Assembly: GCA_029983675.1 (NCBI GenBank)
Contig: JASBYY010000053.1
Coordinates: 1-17,871, forward strand
Reading direction: 5' to 3'
Source of the DNA: Bacteroidales bacterium
GTDB lineage: Bacteria; Bacteroidota; Bacteroidia; Bacteroidales; F082
DNA: 17,871 nucleotides
The position numbers were made by a program, and so were the translations under genes. Shown piece after piece: positions 1-8,376 of the stretch (its first letter is position 1; each line of letters opens with the position of its first letter). The notes below the pieces were generated by a model. That model was given only the letters and a program-made list of their open reading frames with translations, was not told where the DNA came from and ran no database searches.

Positions 1-20
1 CGCCGCCCACCCGTAACGGA

Positions 21-57
21 AACGCCCCTCCACAAAAAGGAGGGGCGTTCTGTTTTT
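21..57 (+). terminator. Rho-independent terminator of an off-window plus-strand gene, possibly bidirectional
   Basis: A perfect 11-bp stem (21-31 with 39-49) encloses a 7-base loop and is followed on the plus strand by CTGTTTTT. On the minus strand no T-run follows the stem, so it fits best as the end of a plus-strand gene lying left of the window, converging on the methyltransferase gene. Bases 1-20 and 58-141 show nothing else recognisable. Confidence 0.6.
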
Positions 58-141
58 ATGGCGTGTGGCGATGGACGAGGCAGCCGGAAAAGCCGTCCCG
101 GACCTGTGGCGACAGTCTCCCTCCACAAAATATTACCGCTT

Positions 142-891
142 TTATACCTTGCTTCTAATATGCGATAGTACAATTCCTGTTGCTACCGCCGCATTAAGCG
201 ATTCGGTAACACTTCCTGAAAAACGAGGAATGGTGATCGGGACCGTAATCAAAGACAATAGATTCTCCCTGATGCCATGTGATTCACTTCCTATCACAAT
301 AATACCATGATCCCATTTCTCTGTTGTGGTATATAGGTTTTTGCCATTTAGCAATGTGCCGTAAATAGGAGTCCCATTGGCTTTTTCTTGGGTTAAATAG
401 GATTCAAGGTCGGTTTCTATGGCTTTGACCCGGAAAATGGAGCCCATAGTGGCTTGAATGACTTTGGGATTCCAAACCTCCACACAATCACTGCTGCAAG
501 TGATGTTTTTAATGCCGAACCACTCTGCTGTTCGGATAATGGTGCCCATGTTGCCGGGATTGCTGATGCCGTCCAAGGCAAGTGTGATGTCGCGTTGCGT
601 ATCGACATATTCTATTTCATGTGGTATTTTAGCCACGGCAAGTATGCCTGGTGCCGTGTTTTGTCCACTCATCTGTTCCATCTGTACATCTGAAACAATC
701 TCCATTCGATGGTCGTCAAGAGTGTTGCTGTTCATATACGATGCAGTGGCAAAAATGTAAATGGTTTCGAAATCGGATGCCAATAGCTCCTGCACCATTT
801 TTCGTCCTTCAACGACAAAAAGCTGATGCTCTTTCCTGTATTTCTGCTGCTTGAGCGACTGTACTAATTTGACGGTGTTTTTCGTAATCAT
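142..891 (-). CDS. SpoU/TrmH-family RNA 2'-O-methyltransferase
   Basis: SAM-dependent methyltransferase of the SPOUT class, expected to methylate a ribose 2'-OH in tRNA or rRNA in the cytoplasm; the target nucleotide cannot be told from sequence. The 249 residues are typical for the two-domain form: an N-terminal substrate-binding part (about 1-95, with FVVEGRK at 25-31) and a SPOUT domain (about 103-249). All three SpoU motifs are visible: NPGNMGTIIRTAEWFG (111-126) with the conserved Asn and Arg, GSESHGI (201-207), and PRFSGSVTESLNAAVATGI near the end, which forms the trefoil-knot cofactor site. The start is the ATG at 891. It lies downstream of rplI but is separated from it by a strong terminator, so it is probably transcribed separately or by read-through. 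Confidence 0.9.
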   Translation of the reverse strand: MITKNTVKLVQSLKQQKYRKEHQLFVVEGRKMVQELLASDFETIYIFATASYMNSNTLDDHRMEIVSDVQMEQMSGQNTAPGILAVAKIPHEIEYVDTQRDITLALDGISNPGNMGTIIRTAEWFGIKNITCSSDCVEVWNPKVIQATMGSIFRVKAIETDLESYLTQEKANGTPIYGTLLNGKNLYTTTEKWDHGIIVIGSESHGIRENLLSLITVPITIPRFSGSVTESLNAAVATGIVLSHIRSKV

Positions 892-918
892 TATGGGTGT
901 TTAAGACTGCGAAGTTAT

Positions 919-952
919 AAAAAAAGGCCGTTTCGTAATATGAAACAGCCTT
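919..952 (-). terminator. Terminator of the rpsF-rpsR-rplI operon
   Basis: On the minus strand an 11-bp stem (942-952 with 924-934, one G-T wobble) with a 7-base loop is followed directly by a run of seven T. It starts 21 bp after the rplI stop codon. Confidence 0.85.
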
Positions 953-973
953 TTGGTAATATTTCTGTTGTCT

Positions 974-1423
974 TTATTCGGCGAAGACTTCAAATTCAAT
1001 CTCGGGTTGCACTTCTTTGTGCAGTTTCAATTTGGCTTTGTAAGTGCCAAGTTCCTTGATAGCGTCTTCATTGATAACGATCTGTTTGCGGTCGATTTCC
1101 AGATTGACAGCTTCTTTAATAGCGTTGGCAATCTGAACGGTGTTGACCGAACCGAAGATTTTTCCCGAAACACCAGCCTTGGCGGGAATCCTGAGTTTCA
1201 GGTCTTCCAAAGCATTGGCTTTTTCCTGAGCTTCGTTCTTAATCTTTTCTGCTTTATGGGCTTGCTGGCGCATTTCCTCGGCGAGGATCTTGCGGTTTCT
1301 TTCAGTGGCCATAATAGCTATTCCTTGGGGAATCAAGAAGTTGCGACCATAACCGTCTTTCACAGTGATGATGTCGTTCTTATAACCCAAACTGGCGTAG
1401 TCTTGTTTCAGAATAATATCCAT
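974..1423 (-). CDS. rplI: 50S ribosomal protein bL9
   Basis: Large-subunit protein that binds 23S rRNA domain V and reaches out from the base of the L1 stalk. At 149 residues it has the usual length. The N-terminal rRNA-binding domain shows the signature around GYGRNFLIPQGIA (24-36). A long charged helix (about 40-75) then links to the C-terminal domain. It is the last gene of rpsF-rpsR-rplI, with 17 bp between the rpsR stop and its ATG, and a terminator follows. Nothing is unusual about it. Confidence 0.97.
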   Translation of the reverse strand: MDIILKQDYASLGYKNDIITVKDGYGRNFLIPQGIAIMATERNRKILAEEMRQQAHKAEKIKNEAQEKANALEDLKLRIPAKAGVSGKIFGSVNTVQIANAIKEAVNLEIDRKQIVINEDAIKELGTYKAKLKLHKEVQPEIEFEVFAE

Positions 1424-1440
1424 TTCTTGTCCTCCTCTGA

Positions 1441-1713
1441 TTATTTCAACATATCGGCAACGAAGGGCATCAGTGCGAGATGACGTGCTCTCTTGATGGC
1501 CTGGGCAACCTTTTTCTGATATTTGGTGGAAGTGCCGGTGATGCGGCGAGGCAGTATCTTGCCTTGCTCATTGACGAACTTCAGCAAAAAGTCGGCATCT
1601 TTATAATCGATGTACTTGATGCGGTTCTTCTTGAAGCGGCAGTATTTTTTTCTTTTCGTATCGACTGCAATAGGAGTCAGATATTTGATGTCGTTATTTT
1701 GTGATTGTGCCAT
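1441..1713 (-). CDS. rpsR: 30S ribosomal protein bS18
   Basis: Small-subunit platform protein that pairs with bS6 on 16S rRNA. The 90 residues contain the family core: KKKYCRFKKN (21-30), IDYKDADFLLKFVNEQGKI (35-53), PRRITGTSTKYQKKVAQAIKRAR and the ending LALMPFVAD. It lies between rpsF and rplI with short spacers (24 and 17 bp), the widespread bacterial operon order. Confidence 0.97.
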   Translation of the reverse strand: MAQSQNNDIKYLTPIAVDTKRKKYCRFKKNRIKYIDYKDADFLLKFVNEQGKILPRRITGTSTKYQKKVAQAIKRARHLALMPFVADMLK

Positions 1714-1737
1714 TTCTTTGAGATTTAATAATTGTCG

Positions 1738-2091
1738 TTAAGCTTGCTTTTCTTCTGCTTTTTCGGCAGCTTTCTTGCGTTTCTTCTCGTTGTAAGCGAC
1801 AGCATGTTTGTCAAGTTTCACAGTGAGGAAGCGCATGATGCGTTCGTCACGTTTCAGCTCGGTCTCAAAGTCAGCGATGATGTCACCTTCGGCTTTGAAT
1901 TCTATCAAATGATAGAAACCTGTGGATTTTTTCTGGATAGGATAGGCCAGCTTGCGCATGCCCCAGTCCTCTTCGTGTACGATTTCAGCACCGGCAGTGC
2001 CAAGAGTGTCTTCGTACTTTTTTACCGCTTCCTTCATCTGTTCTTCAGACAAAACGGGAGTTACAATGAAAACGGTTTCGTACTGATTCAT
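1738..2091 (-). CDS. rpsF: 30S ribosomal protein bS6
   Basis: Small-subunit protein that forms the bS6-bS18 heterodimer on the platform. The 117 residues begin NQYETVFIVTPVLSEEQ and include the family stretch EDWGMRKLAYPIQKKSTGFY (41-60). The end is lysine and glutamate rich (EKKRKKAAEKAEEK). It is the first gene of the operon, with a Bacteroidota-type promoter about 50 bp upstream. The leader is A+T rich, and I see no obvious bS6:bS18-binding hairpin in it. Confidence 0.97.
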   Translation of the reverse strand: MNQYETVFIVTPVLSEEQMKEAVKKYEDTLGTAGAEIVHEEDWGMRKLAYPIQKKSTGFYHLIEFKAEGDIIADFETELKRDERIMRFLTVKLDKHAVAYNEKKRKKAAEKAEEKQA

Positions 2092-2143
2092 AATTAACTG
2101 ATAATTAAATGTTTAAATACTAATTGTGTGTTTAATTGGACTG

Positions 2144-2172
2144 CAAATATACGCTTTTTCCTTGACATGCAA
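2144..2172 (-). promoter_or_regulatory. Promoter of rpsF-rpsR-rplI (Bacteroidota type)
   Basis: The minus strand reads TATATTTG at 2151-2144, an exact match to the Bacteroidota -7 consensus TAnnTTTG. TTG (2172-2170) lies 18 bases upstream as the -33 element. Transcription would begin about 45 bases before the rpsF ATG. Confidence 0.75.
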
Positions 2173-2251
2173 CACCTTCAGCTTGTGTTTTTTAGAAAAA
2201 TGTAGCGAATAATGCCTTCCCCTATTGGGTACGGACTTAGTAATCAGATGG

Positions 2252-3400
2252 TCATGCCTTCGCAGATAATGTCTCGGTCATTTCTTGAAGGATGAATGCC
2301 GCCGCTTTCCCGTTGCCGAATATTTCAGGAAAGACCGTCGGCTTGGTCTGCTGGAAATGTTGCCATGCCGTTGTAATCTTTTCGGTATCGGCACCTGTAA
2401 GTAGGGCATTTCCAGTTTTAACAATTTCAACCCATTCGGTTTCGGGTCTCAGTATGATGCCCGGTTTCTTGAAAAAATAGGCCTCTTTTTGCACACCGCC
2501 CGAGTCGGTCATAACGAGTTGGGAGTGGCGTTCCAATTCTATCATTTCGAAGAAAGAAGCCGGTTCGGTCAGTTTGATGTTGGGGGATTTCTCGACCCGT
2601 TCACGTAGCTCTTTCCGCAGATTGATTTGGATTAGTTTTGCCGTGCGCGGATGAAGCGGGAGGACTATAGGTGTGTCTTTTGAAATTTGCACGAGAGCCT
2701 CGAATATCGCATTCAAATGCTTGGGGTTGTCGGTATTGCCGTCGCGGTGAATGGTGGCAAGCACATAGCCGCCATCTTCCAAACATAGCCTGTGGATGAT
2801 GTCAGTGCGTGTGGCGGAAAGTTGTGAGAAATGCAGACTATTGTCATACATGATGTCGCCACAATGGCAAATCTTTGGGTTGTCGATGGTGTATGGACCG
2901 TCGTTATCTGTTTTGAAACCTTCGTGCTGGAGGTTTTTGTAGCCAGTGGCAGTGGGCGTGAACAGCAGGGTGGAGCAGTGGTCGCAAACAATGCGGTTGA
3001 TTTCTTCCGGCATGTTCTTGTTGAATGAGCGCAATCCGGCTTCTATGTGGACAATCGGAACGTGAATCTTTGCGGCGGCAACGGCACCGGCCAAGGTGGA
3101 ATTGGTATCGCCGTACAAAACAATGTAGTCAGGCTGTTCGTCAAGAAGAATGCGCTCGATGCCTTCCGTCATCCTCGCTGTTTGCAAGCCGTGGCTGGCC
3201 GAACCCACATGCAGATTGTAGTCGGGTTTGGGAATGCCGAGTTCATCAAAAAAGACTTGCGACATGTTCTTGTCGTAGTGCTGTCCCGTGTGGACGATGA
3301 TTTCATGCACGTCGTTCTTTTGTCGTTCTTTTATGGCGCGGCTCAGTGCGGCGGCTTTGATGATTTGGGGTCTTGCCCCGATTATGGTTACTATTTTCAT
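2252..3400 (-). CDS. wecB: UDP-N-acetylglucosamine 2-epimerase (non-hydrolysing)
   Basis: Cytoplasmic enzyme interconverting UDP-GlcNAc and UDP-ManNAc for surface polysaccharide synthesis; GT-B fold. The 382 residues match the family length. Visible motifs are GARPQIIKA (8-16), HTGQHYD (37-43), YGDTNSTLAGA (97-107) with the catalytic-type Asp98, HIEAGLRS with Glu120, MPEEINR with Glu133, a HPRT segment in the C-terminal half, and TDSGGVQKEA for nucleotide binding. The ATG at 3400 is preferred; two in-frame codons upstream (TTG, GTT) give no better start. It begins 9 bp after the radC stop, so the two are probably co-transcribed. Whether it serves capsule, O-antigen or another glycan is not shown, because no other glycan gene is adjacent. 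Confidence 0.93.
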   Translation of the reverse strand: MKIVTIIGARPQIIKAAALSRAIKERQKNDVHEIIVHTGQHYDKNMSQVFFDELGIPKPDYNLHVGSASHGLQTARMTEGIERILLDEQPDYIVLYGDTNSTLAGAVAAAKIHVPIVHIEAGLRSFNKNMPEEINRIVCDHCSTLLFTPTATGYKNLQHEGFKTDNDGPYTIDNPKICHCGDIMYDNSLHFSQLSATRTDIIHRLCLEDGGYVLATIHRDGNTDNPKHLNAIFEALVQISKDTPIVLPLHPRTAKLIQINLRKELRERVEKSPNIKLTEPASFFEMIELERHSQLVMTDSGGVQKEAYFFKKPGIILRPETEWVEIVKTGNALLTGADTEKITTAWQHFQQTKPTVFPEIFGNGKAAAFILQEMTETLSAKA

Positions 3401-3409
3401 AACCAAGTT

Positions 3410-4108
3410 TTAGATTATTTTTCCATTGTCGGAGAAGCTGTAATAGCTTTCCAATCCGATGATAAGATGGTCGAGCACATTGACATCGAGTAGCTTTCCG
3501 GCGGCGCAGAGCTTTCGTGTCAGCTCAATGTCGGCGTTGCTGGGCTTGGTGTCGCCCGATGGGTGGTTGTGGCAAAGGATGATGCCTGTCGCGTTGTTCA
3601 ACAAGGCGTTTTTGAATATGAGTTTGGGGTCGGCAATGGTTCCGGTCACCCCGCCTTGGCTGATTTGATCGACATTGATGGCTTGGTTGCTGCGGTTCAG
3701 CAGAAGGGTGATGAAGTTCTCGCGTTTGAAGTCGGAAATGAAGGTGCAGAGGTATTCGTAGGCTTCTTTGCTGGACGTGATGCGTGGCAATACGGCCGCT
3801 TCGGAGCGTCGGCGACGGTTGCCCAACTCAAGTGCCGATACGATGCTGACGGCTTTGGCCTCGCCAATGCCTTTGTGTTTCATCAGGTCGGCAATGCTGA
3901 GGTTCGACAATTCAATGAGATTGTTTTTCGCACTTTCTAAAATTTCGCGGGCCAAATCGACAGCCGATTTTTCGTTGCTCCCCGATCCGATGAGTATGGC
4001 GATAAGCTCGGCATTGCTCAAGGCGGCTTTGCCTTTGGCAAGCATCTTCTCGCGGGGACGGTCGTCGGCAGCCAGACTTTTTATGGTGTATTTGTGTTCC
4101 TTGCTCAT
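3410..4108 (-). CDS. radC: RadC-family JAB/MPN-domain protein
   Basis: Member of the RadC family, whose in vivo role is still uncertain; the old DNA-repair assignment is not secure. From the ATG at 4108 the protein has 232 residues. The N-terminal part carries a helix-hairpin-helix (about 73-95, HKGIGEAKA). The C-terminal JAB/MPN metal-binding domain carries the complete motif HNHPSGDTKPSNAD (180-193) with His180, His182 and Asp193. An in-frame ATG at 4141 would add 11 residues, but it lies only 10 bases from the rpsT terminator and across a promoter-like TATCTTGC (4138-4131), so 4108 is the better start. wecB follows after 9 bp. Confidence 0.92.
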   Translation of the reverse strand: MSKEHKYTIKSLAADDRPREKMLAKGKAALSNAELIAILIGSGSNEKSAVDLAREILESAKNNLIELSNLSIADLMKHKGIGEAKAVSIVSALELGNRRRRSEAAVLPRITSSKEAYEYLCTFISDFKRENFITLLLNRSNQAINVDQISQGGVTGTIADPKLIFKNALLNNATGIILCHNHPSGDTKPSNADIELTRKLCAAGKLLDVNVLDHLIIGLESYYSFSDNGKII

Positions 4109-4151
4109 ATCGGAGGCTTCAAAATCGGGCGCAAGATACAAAGAATTACGA

Positions 4152-4182
4152 AAAAAACCTCTCCTAAAAATAGAAGAGGTTG
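4152..4182 (-). terminator. Terminator of rpsT
   Basis: On the minus strand a 9-bp stem (4174-4182 with 4157-4165, one wobble) with loop TATTTTTA is followed by a T-run. It begins 34 bp after the rpsT stop codon and ends before radC. Confidence 0.8.
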
Positions 4183-4216
4183 ATTATGAATTATGTAGCG
4201 TGCGCTAATCAGCCTA

Positions 4217-4471
4217 TCAAGCTAACTTTGCAGTGAATTTCGTCAGCTTCGACTTCAGATTGGCGGCCTTGTTGCGATGGATGATACCACGCTTGGCAAC
4301 CTTATCAATCACCGAATAAATTTTCGGCAACTGTGCTTCAGCTTCCGATTTTTCGGTCAATAATCTGAATTTCTTGACTTCGTTACGCATGTTCTTAGCG
4401 TAGTAACGATTGTGCAAACGTCTCTTTTCTGTCTGACGAATTCTCTTGAGTGACGATTTGTGATTTGCCAT
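4217..4471 (-). CDS. rpsT: 30S ribosomal protein bS20
   Basis: 16S rRNA-binding small-subunit protein. The 84 basic residues start ANHKSSLKRIRQTEKRRLHN, the usual N-terminus, and end with the conserved GIIHRNKAANLKSKLTKF. It is a single-gene unit, with a TAnnTTTG promoter box upstream and a terminator downstream. Confidence 0.96.
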   Translation of the reverse strand: MANHKSSLKRIRQTEKRRLHNRYYAKNMRNEVKKFRLLTEKSEAEAQLPKIYSVIDKVAKRGIIHRNKAANLKSKLTKFTAKLA

Positions 4472-4512
4472 ATCTGTTCTTCTTTCTTATTATTTCCTCT
4501 TAATTCGGGCTG

Positions 4513-4520
4513 CAAAAATA
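4513..4520 (-). promoter_or_regulatory. -7 box of the rpsT promoter
   Basis: The minus strand reads TATTTTTG, an exact TAnnTTTG match, 42 bases before the rpsT ATG. A TTTG lies 16 bases further upstream as a possible -33 element, which is shorter than the spacing seen at rpsF and tRNA-Glu, so the upstream half is less sure. Confidence 0.6.
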
Positions 4521-4622
4521 CGCTTTTTATTCTTACCAAAGCCAATCATCGGGTAATTTTTTTCTTTTCTCGGTCCTATACCTTTTTATTATCGAAGTAT
4601 TAATCTATTAATTTATTGTAAA

Positions 4623-5918
4623 TCATATAATTAAACCTAAAAAAGCCATTTTTTCCTCGTTATCGGGATGTATGATTTCTTCCAAGCGAACATTTACAAA
4701 GTGGTTGCGTTGCAGGTCTTGTTGTGCCTTTATTTGAATCGGAATGTAATTTTCGCCGTAGCCTTTGGCCCAGCCGCGTGTGTCGATGCGTTCAATAAGC
4801 ATGCGTTGTGTGCAGCCTTTCATGCGGTTAAAGTAGGCGGTTCGGTTTTCCAGCGAAATGTGGCGCATGATTTCACTGCGCTGCGATTTCACTTTTTCAG
4901 GAATCTGGTCGGGCAGGGCGGCGGCTTTTGTGCCTGTGCGCACGGAGTATTTGAAGGTGTGGATGTGGCTGAATCCGATTTCTCTGGCAAAGGTGCAGCA
5001 TTCGTTAAACTCGGCATCGGTTTCTCCGGGAAATCCAACAATGATATCGGTGGTCAGGTTGAAATCGGGCCTAAACTGCTTGATTCTTGCACACATGTCG
5101 CGGAACTGGCTTGCCGTATAGAAGCGGTGCATTCGTTTCAGGGTGTTTTCAGAACCGCTTTGCAGGCAGACGTGCATGTGGGGCGCCAGTTTTTCGTGTT
5201 GGAAAAGTTGTAGGAAGGTGTCGGAAAACAGATCCGGCTCAATGGAGGCGATGCGCACGCGGAAATCGCCTTCGATGTCGAGAATGCGTGCCACCAGTTG
5301 TTCAAAATTGGTGTCGCCATAGCGATAACGCCCCATGTTGACACCGGTCAGCACCACTTCTTTGAATCCGTGCGCGACAACATCGCTGACATTTTTGCAA
5401 ATCTCATCGTCGTTGCGGCTTGTGGAACGCCCTCTGACCATTGGGATGATACAGTAGGAGCAGAAGTTGTTGCAGCCGTCTTGTATTTTGATGAGACTGC
5501 GGGTGTGAAAGGTGTCGTATGCAGGTTTATAGCTGAACAAGTCCTTGTCATAGCCTTCAGGATCGCTGGCGCCAAACGTGAAGTGGTCGTTGATGATATC
5601 GAAAAGAGCGGCTTTGCGTTCGTTGTCGATAACATAATCCGCCAAGCCGGATTGCAGCAGGTCTTCCTTGTAGTTGTTTACCATGCAGCCCGTGATGACA
5701 ATGAGGGCGTTAGGGTTTTTCCGACGTGCCTGATGAATGGTCTGGCGGCATTTTTGGTCGCTTTGGTTGGTCACCGTACACGTATTGACTACAACGACAT
5801 CGGCGTACTCATCGGCTCCTGCAATGTCGTATCCGCTTGCCTTGAATTGCGAGGCAAGTGCGTCGGTCTCGTACAGGTTGACGCGGCATCCCAATGTCTT
5901 GAAGGCGATTTTAACCAT
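4623..5918 (-). CDS. mtaB: MtaB: tRNA (ms2t6A37) methylthiotransferase
   Basis: Radical-SAM enzyme that adds a methylthio group to t6A at position 37 of tRNAs reading ANN codons, using two [4Fe-4S] clusters. The 431 residues show the N-terminal MTTase domain with three cluster cysteines (Cys11 in TLGCRVN, Cys47 in VNTCTVT, Cys78 in TGCMV). The radical-SAM motif is CNNFCSYC (149-156), followed by PMVRGRSTSR. SIEPDLF, a DIIVGFPGE stretch and a short C-terminal TRAM-like region also match. The KTLGCRVN and NTCTVTNQSDQKCRQ wording is typical of MtaB rather than MiaB or RimO. Its ATG lies inside the end of the preceding miaB-like gene (8-bp overlap), implying translational coupling. Confidence 0.9.
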   Translation of the reverse strand: MVKIAFKTLGCRVNLYETDALASQFKASGYDIAGADEYADVVVVNTCTVTNQSDQKCRQTIHQARRKNPNALIVITGCMVNNYKEDLLQSGLADYVIDNERKAALFDIINDHFTFGASDPEGYDKDLFSYKPAYDTFHTRSLIKIQDGCNNFCSYCIIPMVRGRSTSRNDDEICKNVSDVVAHGFKEVVLTGVNMGRYRYGDTNFEQLVARILDIEGDFRVRIASIEPDLFSDTFLQLFQHEKLAPHMHVCLQSGSENTLKRMHRFYTASQFRDMCARIKQFRPDFNLTTDIIVGFPGETDAEFNECCTFAREIGFSHIHTFKYSVRTGTKAAALPDQIPEKVKSQRSEIMRHISLENRTAYFNRMKGCTQRMLIERIDTRGWAKGYGENYIPIQIKAQQDLQRNHFVNVRLEEIIHPDNEEKMAFLGLII

Positions 5919-7305
5919 GCCTTTCGATGAGATTTCCTTCTATTGACAGCGGTGTGGCCTGCGTGACCTCCACTTCGACGATGTTCCCGATCAAAGTGTC
6001 ATTGTCCGATGCAAAGCGCATCACAATTTTACCCTCGGTATGTCCGGTGAGGTAGCCGCTTTTGCGGTCGTGTCCTTCCACAAGCATTTTTACGGTAGTG
6101 CCGATGAGACCTTGGTTGTACACCAACGAATGCTTCATCAGTTCTTCGGTGAGGATATGATAGCGTTCCTTTTTCACTTCCTTAGGCACATCGTCTTCCC
6201 ATTGTGCGCTGACGGCACCGGGGCGCACACTGTACTGCGCAATATATGCCATGTTGTATTTGAACTCCTCCATGGCGCGACGTGTGTTTTCAAACTCTTC
6301 TTCGCTCTCTTTCGTGAAGCCCACAATAATGTCGGTGAAAATAGTCGCCGTTGGCAGCAGTCTGCGGATCGTTTGTATGATGTGCCGGTAGGTAGCCATA
6401 TCGTGGTGCCGGTTCATGCGTTGCAACATGTTTTCATCACCCGACTGAATGGGGATGTGAATCTGCTTGCCGAGGCAGTCGTATTGCGAAATCACCTCGA
6501 TGACTTCGTCACTCATGTCGCGCGGATGGGGCGAGGTAAAGTACACCCAGAACTCTTTGCCCGAAGATTTTCCATATTCTCCCACGCGACGCAGTAGCTC
6601 GGCGAATCCGATTTCTTCGCCTTTTTTGTCCAAGCCGTATGAGTTGACGTTCTGTCCCAACAAGGTGATGCTTTTGTAGTTGTCATCAACAAGTTTCTTC
6701 AGTTCGTCGAGAATATCGGCGGATGGGCGCGACACTTCGCGTCCACGGGTGTATGGAACGGCGCAGTATGTGCAGAACTTGTTACACCCGTTTTGTATGG
6801 GAATGAAAGCCTCGAACTTTGAGGACTGATTGGGACAGATGTTCCAGAACAAGTCCATGTGCGCCGAGGGATTGATGTTGTCGGTCTTGCTGAATAATGG
6901 CGCAACGGGCCGGATGACGGGTTGCTCGTGGATTTCCTCTCCCATCTTTAATGCGGCAGGTGTCACGATGCCGTACTGCCTGATCATGTCGGGCAGCTTG
7001 GGCAGCTCGTTCATGGCAAACACCAGGTCGAACAGTTTGAGAAAACGCAACCGGTCGGCGGGCAGGATGCAGCCTGAAACAAAGGTGATCATATTCTGCC
7101 TGTTTTTCATGCTGTTCCATTTGCGGATGCGGCTGTACACCTTGTCGATGCCCTTTTGCCGCACCGAGCAGGCGATGACGCCCAACACGGTGGCTTCGTC
7201 CTCATTTTCGGTGGGGACAAAGCCCATTCCTTGCAAGACAGTGCGCACGCGCCCCGAGTCGCTTTGGTTCATCTGACATCCTAAAGGGAGAAGGTAATAC
7301 TTCAT
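5911..7305 (-). CDS. miaB: MiaB-like tRNA methylthiotransferase, divergent N-terminal domain
   Basis: Radical-SAM methylthiotransferase, most likely for ms2i6A at A37 of tRNA. From the ATG at 7305 it has 464 residues; an open frame continues 67 codons upstream but overlaps lplA and reads like frame noise (Arg/His rich). The MTTase domain has Cys10 (LPLGCQMNQSDS), Cys46 (IACSVRQ) and Cys79 (SGCILPAD). The radical-SAM motif is CNKFCTYC (174-181), followed by VPYTRGRE; SPHPRDM, QSGDENMLQRMNR and DIIVGF come next, and a TRAM domain (about 400-464). GCQMN and YTRGRE point to MiaB, but IACSVRQ in place of the common NTCSIR and GCILPAD in place of GCMAQ-like text make it divergent. The gene lies between lplA and mtaB. 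Confidence 0.82.
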   Translation of the reverse strand: MKYYLLPLGCQMNQSDSGRVRTVLQGMGFVPTENEDEATVLGVIACSVRQKGIDKVYSRIRKWNSMKNRQNMITFVSGCILPADRLRFLKLFDLVFAMNELPKLPDMIRQYGIVTPAALKMGEEIHEQPVIRPVAPLFSKTDNINPSAHMDLFWNICPNQSSKFEAFIPIQNGCNKFCTYCAVPYTRGREVSRPSADILDELKKLVDDNYKSITLLGQNVNSYGLDKKGEEIGFAELLRRVGEYGKSSGKEFWVYFTSPHPRDMSDEVIEVISQYDCLGKQIHIPIQSGDENMLQRMNRHHDMATYRHIIQTIRRLLPTATIFTDIIVGFTKESEEEFENTRRAMEEFKYNMAYIAQYSVRPGAVSAQWEDDVPKEVKKERYHILTEELMKHSLVYNQGLIGTTVKMLVEGHDRKSGYLTGHTEGKIVMRFASDNDTLIGNIVEVEVTQATPLSIEGNLIERHG

Positions 7306-7361
7306 TTTTCGATTCTGTTCAATAACGGTGGTTGCTGGCTGTCCCGACGGGAAATGTTGGA

Positions 7362-8321
7362 TCAGCCGTATATCAGACTGATGATATCGTTGAGAATGGG
7401 ATTGTCTTGCGGCAGCTCGGGCGAAGTGAGGGTGGATGCGCCTACCAATAGGCCCTCGGCTTTTCCGATGATGTCGGTGTCGAGGCAGTCGGAGGCGATG
7501 CGGCACTCGCGGATGGTTTGGTGTGCAGAATCGATGTCGAGACCGACCTCAACGCCTCCCCAAGCAAACTGTTCCTTCTTGACGGCGTGGAAATGTTCCC
7601 ACTTGCCGAAAAGATAGTCGTGTGTGCTGACACGGGCGGCATGTGCCTGCACCTCGGGGTGCTGTGCCAATGCCTCGAAACCGATGGTCTCGGGTGTCAT
7701 GCCGTAAACGTCTTGAAAAGCAGCAATCAGCGGATCCACAATATTGGTGGCGGTGACATCGGCCAATTCGGAAAGGTTGACGATGCGGCTGGCAACGGAC
7801 TTCACGCCGTTTTTGGCGAGCTTGGCCTTGTTGACACGCAGGTAACGCTGCATGGCTTCGGCATCGGTGCGTATTAATATGGTGCCGTGGTGCAAGTGAT
7901 TGACGGGACCGTTGTAAAATGCGTTGCCCGAAAACTTGCGACCGTCGATGGTAAGGTCGTTGCGCCCCGAAACAACGGCTTCTAAGCCGTAGTGACGCAA
8001 GGCTTTTTGAATGACCGACATCTGACGGGGAACGTCGTAGATCCTTTTATCCGCAATGAACGAGAAATTCAGGTTGCCGAGGTCGTGGTAAACGGCACCG
8101 CCTCCTGTGCGGCGACGCATTAAAAAGCCGCCGTCGGCAATCAGCGTATCGCTGTTGCACTCGGAAAAGGGGTTCTGGTGAAGTCCAATGACCACGGTGC
8201 GGCGATTCGCCCAAAGATACATGGTGACTTGGTCTTCTTCCTGATGGTCGGTAAGAAAGGTTTCAACGGAAAGGTTAAGATAAGGGTTGTTCTGTTGACT
8301 GATGACGATACGTGTTTTCAT
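7362..8321 (-). CDS. lplA: Lipoate-protein ligase A family
   Basis: Attaches lipoate, through lipoyl-AMP, to the lysine of lipoyl domains in 2-oxoacid dehydrogenases and GcvH. The 319 residues show RRRTGGGAVYHD (69-80), LGNLNFSF, GRNDL (119-123), KFSGNA (129-134), HHGTIL (144-149) and KSVASRIVNL, which cover the lipoyl-AMP binding elements and catalytic-type Lys129. The final ~90 residues resemble the accessory C-terminal domain of bacterial LplA. The start is the ATG at 8321. The gene follows the tRNA-Glu terminator and precedes miaB with a 56-bp gap. It could be an octanoyl or lipoyl transferase of the same fold, but the RRRTGGGAVYHD motif favours a ligase. Confidence 0.88.
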   Translation of the reverse strand: MKTRIVISQQNNPYLNLSVETFLTDHQEEDQVTMYLWANRRTVVIGLHQNPFSECNSDTLIADGGFLMRRRTGGGAVYHDLGNLNFSFIADKRIYDVPRQMSVIQKALRHYGLEAVVSGRNDLTIDGRKFSGNAFYNGPVNHLHHGTILIRTDAEAMQRYLRVNKAKLAKNGVKSVASRIVNLSELADVTATNIVDPLIAAFQDVYGMTPETIGFEALAQHPEVQAHAARVSTHDYLFGKWEHFHAVKKEQFAWGGVEVGLDIDSAHQTIRECRIASDCLDTDIIGKAEGLLVGASTLTSPELPQDNPILNDIISLIYG

Positions 8322-8345
8322 ATCAAGTTTATGTGATTATAGACT

Positions 8346-8375
8346 AAAAAAAAAGCCCGCAGCGATGCGAGCCTT
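8346..8375 (-). terminator. Terminator of tRNA-Glu
   Basis: On the minus strand a 9-bp stem (8367-8375 with 8352-8360, two wobble pairs) with a 6-base loop is followed by nine T. It begins within two bases of the mature tRNA 3' end. Confidence 0.8.
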
Positions 8376-8376
8376 G

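Noticed and set aside
953..1483. A 176-codon plus-strand open frame opposite rplI
   Set aside because: Phe-rich antisense reading of a certain ribosomal protein gene, with no family resemblance.
4668..5930. Long plus-strand frames opposite mtaB
   Set aside because: Antisense shadows of a clear radical-SAM gene; no domain seen.
7306..7506. Open frame upstream of miaB adding 67 codons
   Set aside because: Arg/His-rich sequence that overlaps the lplA coding end; the family start KYYLLPLGCQMN begins at 7305.
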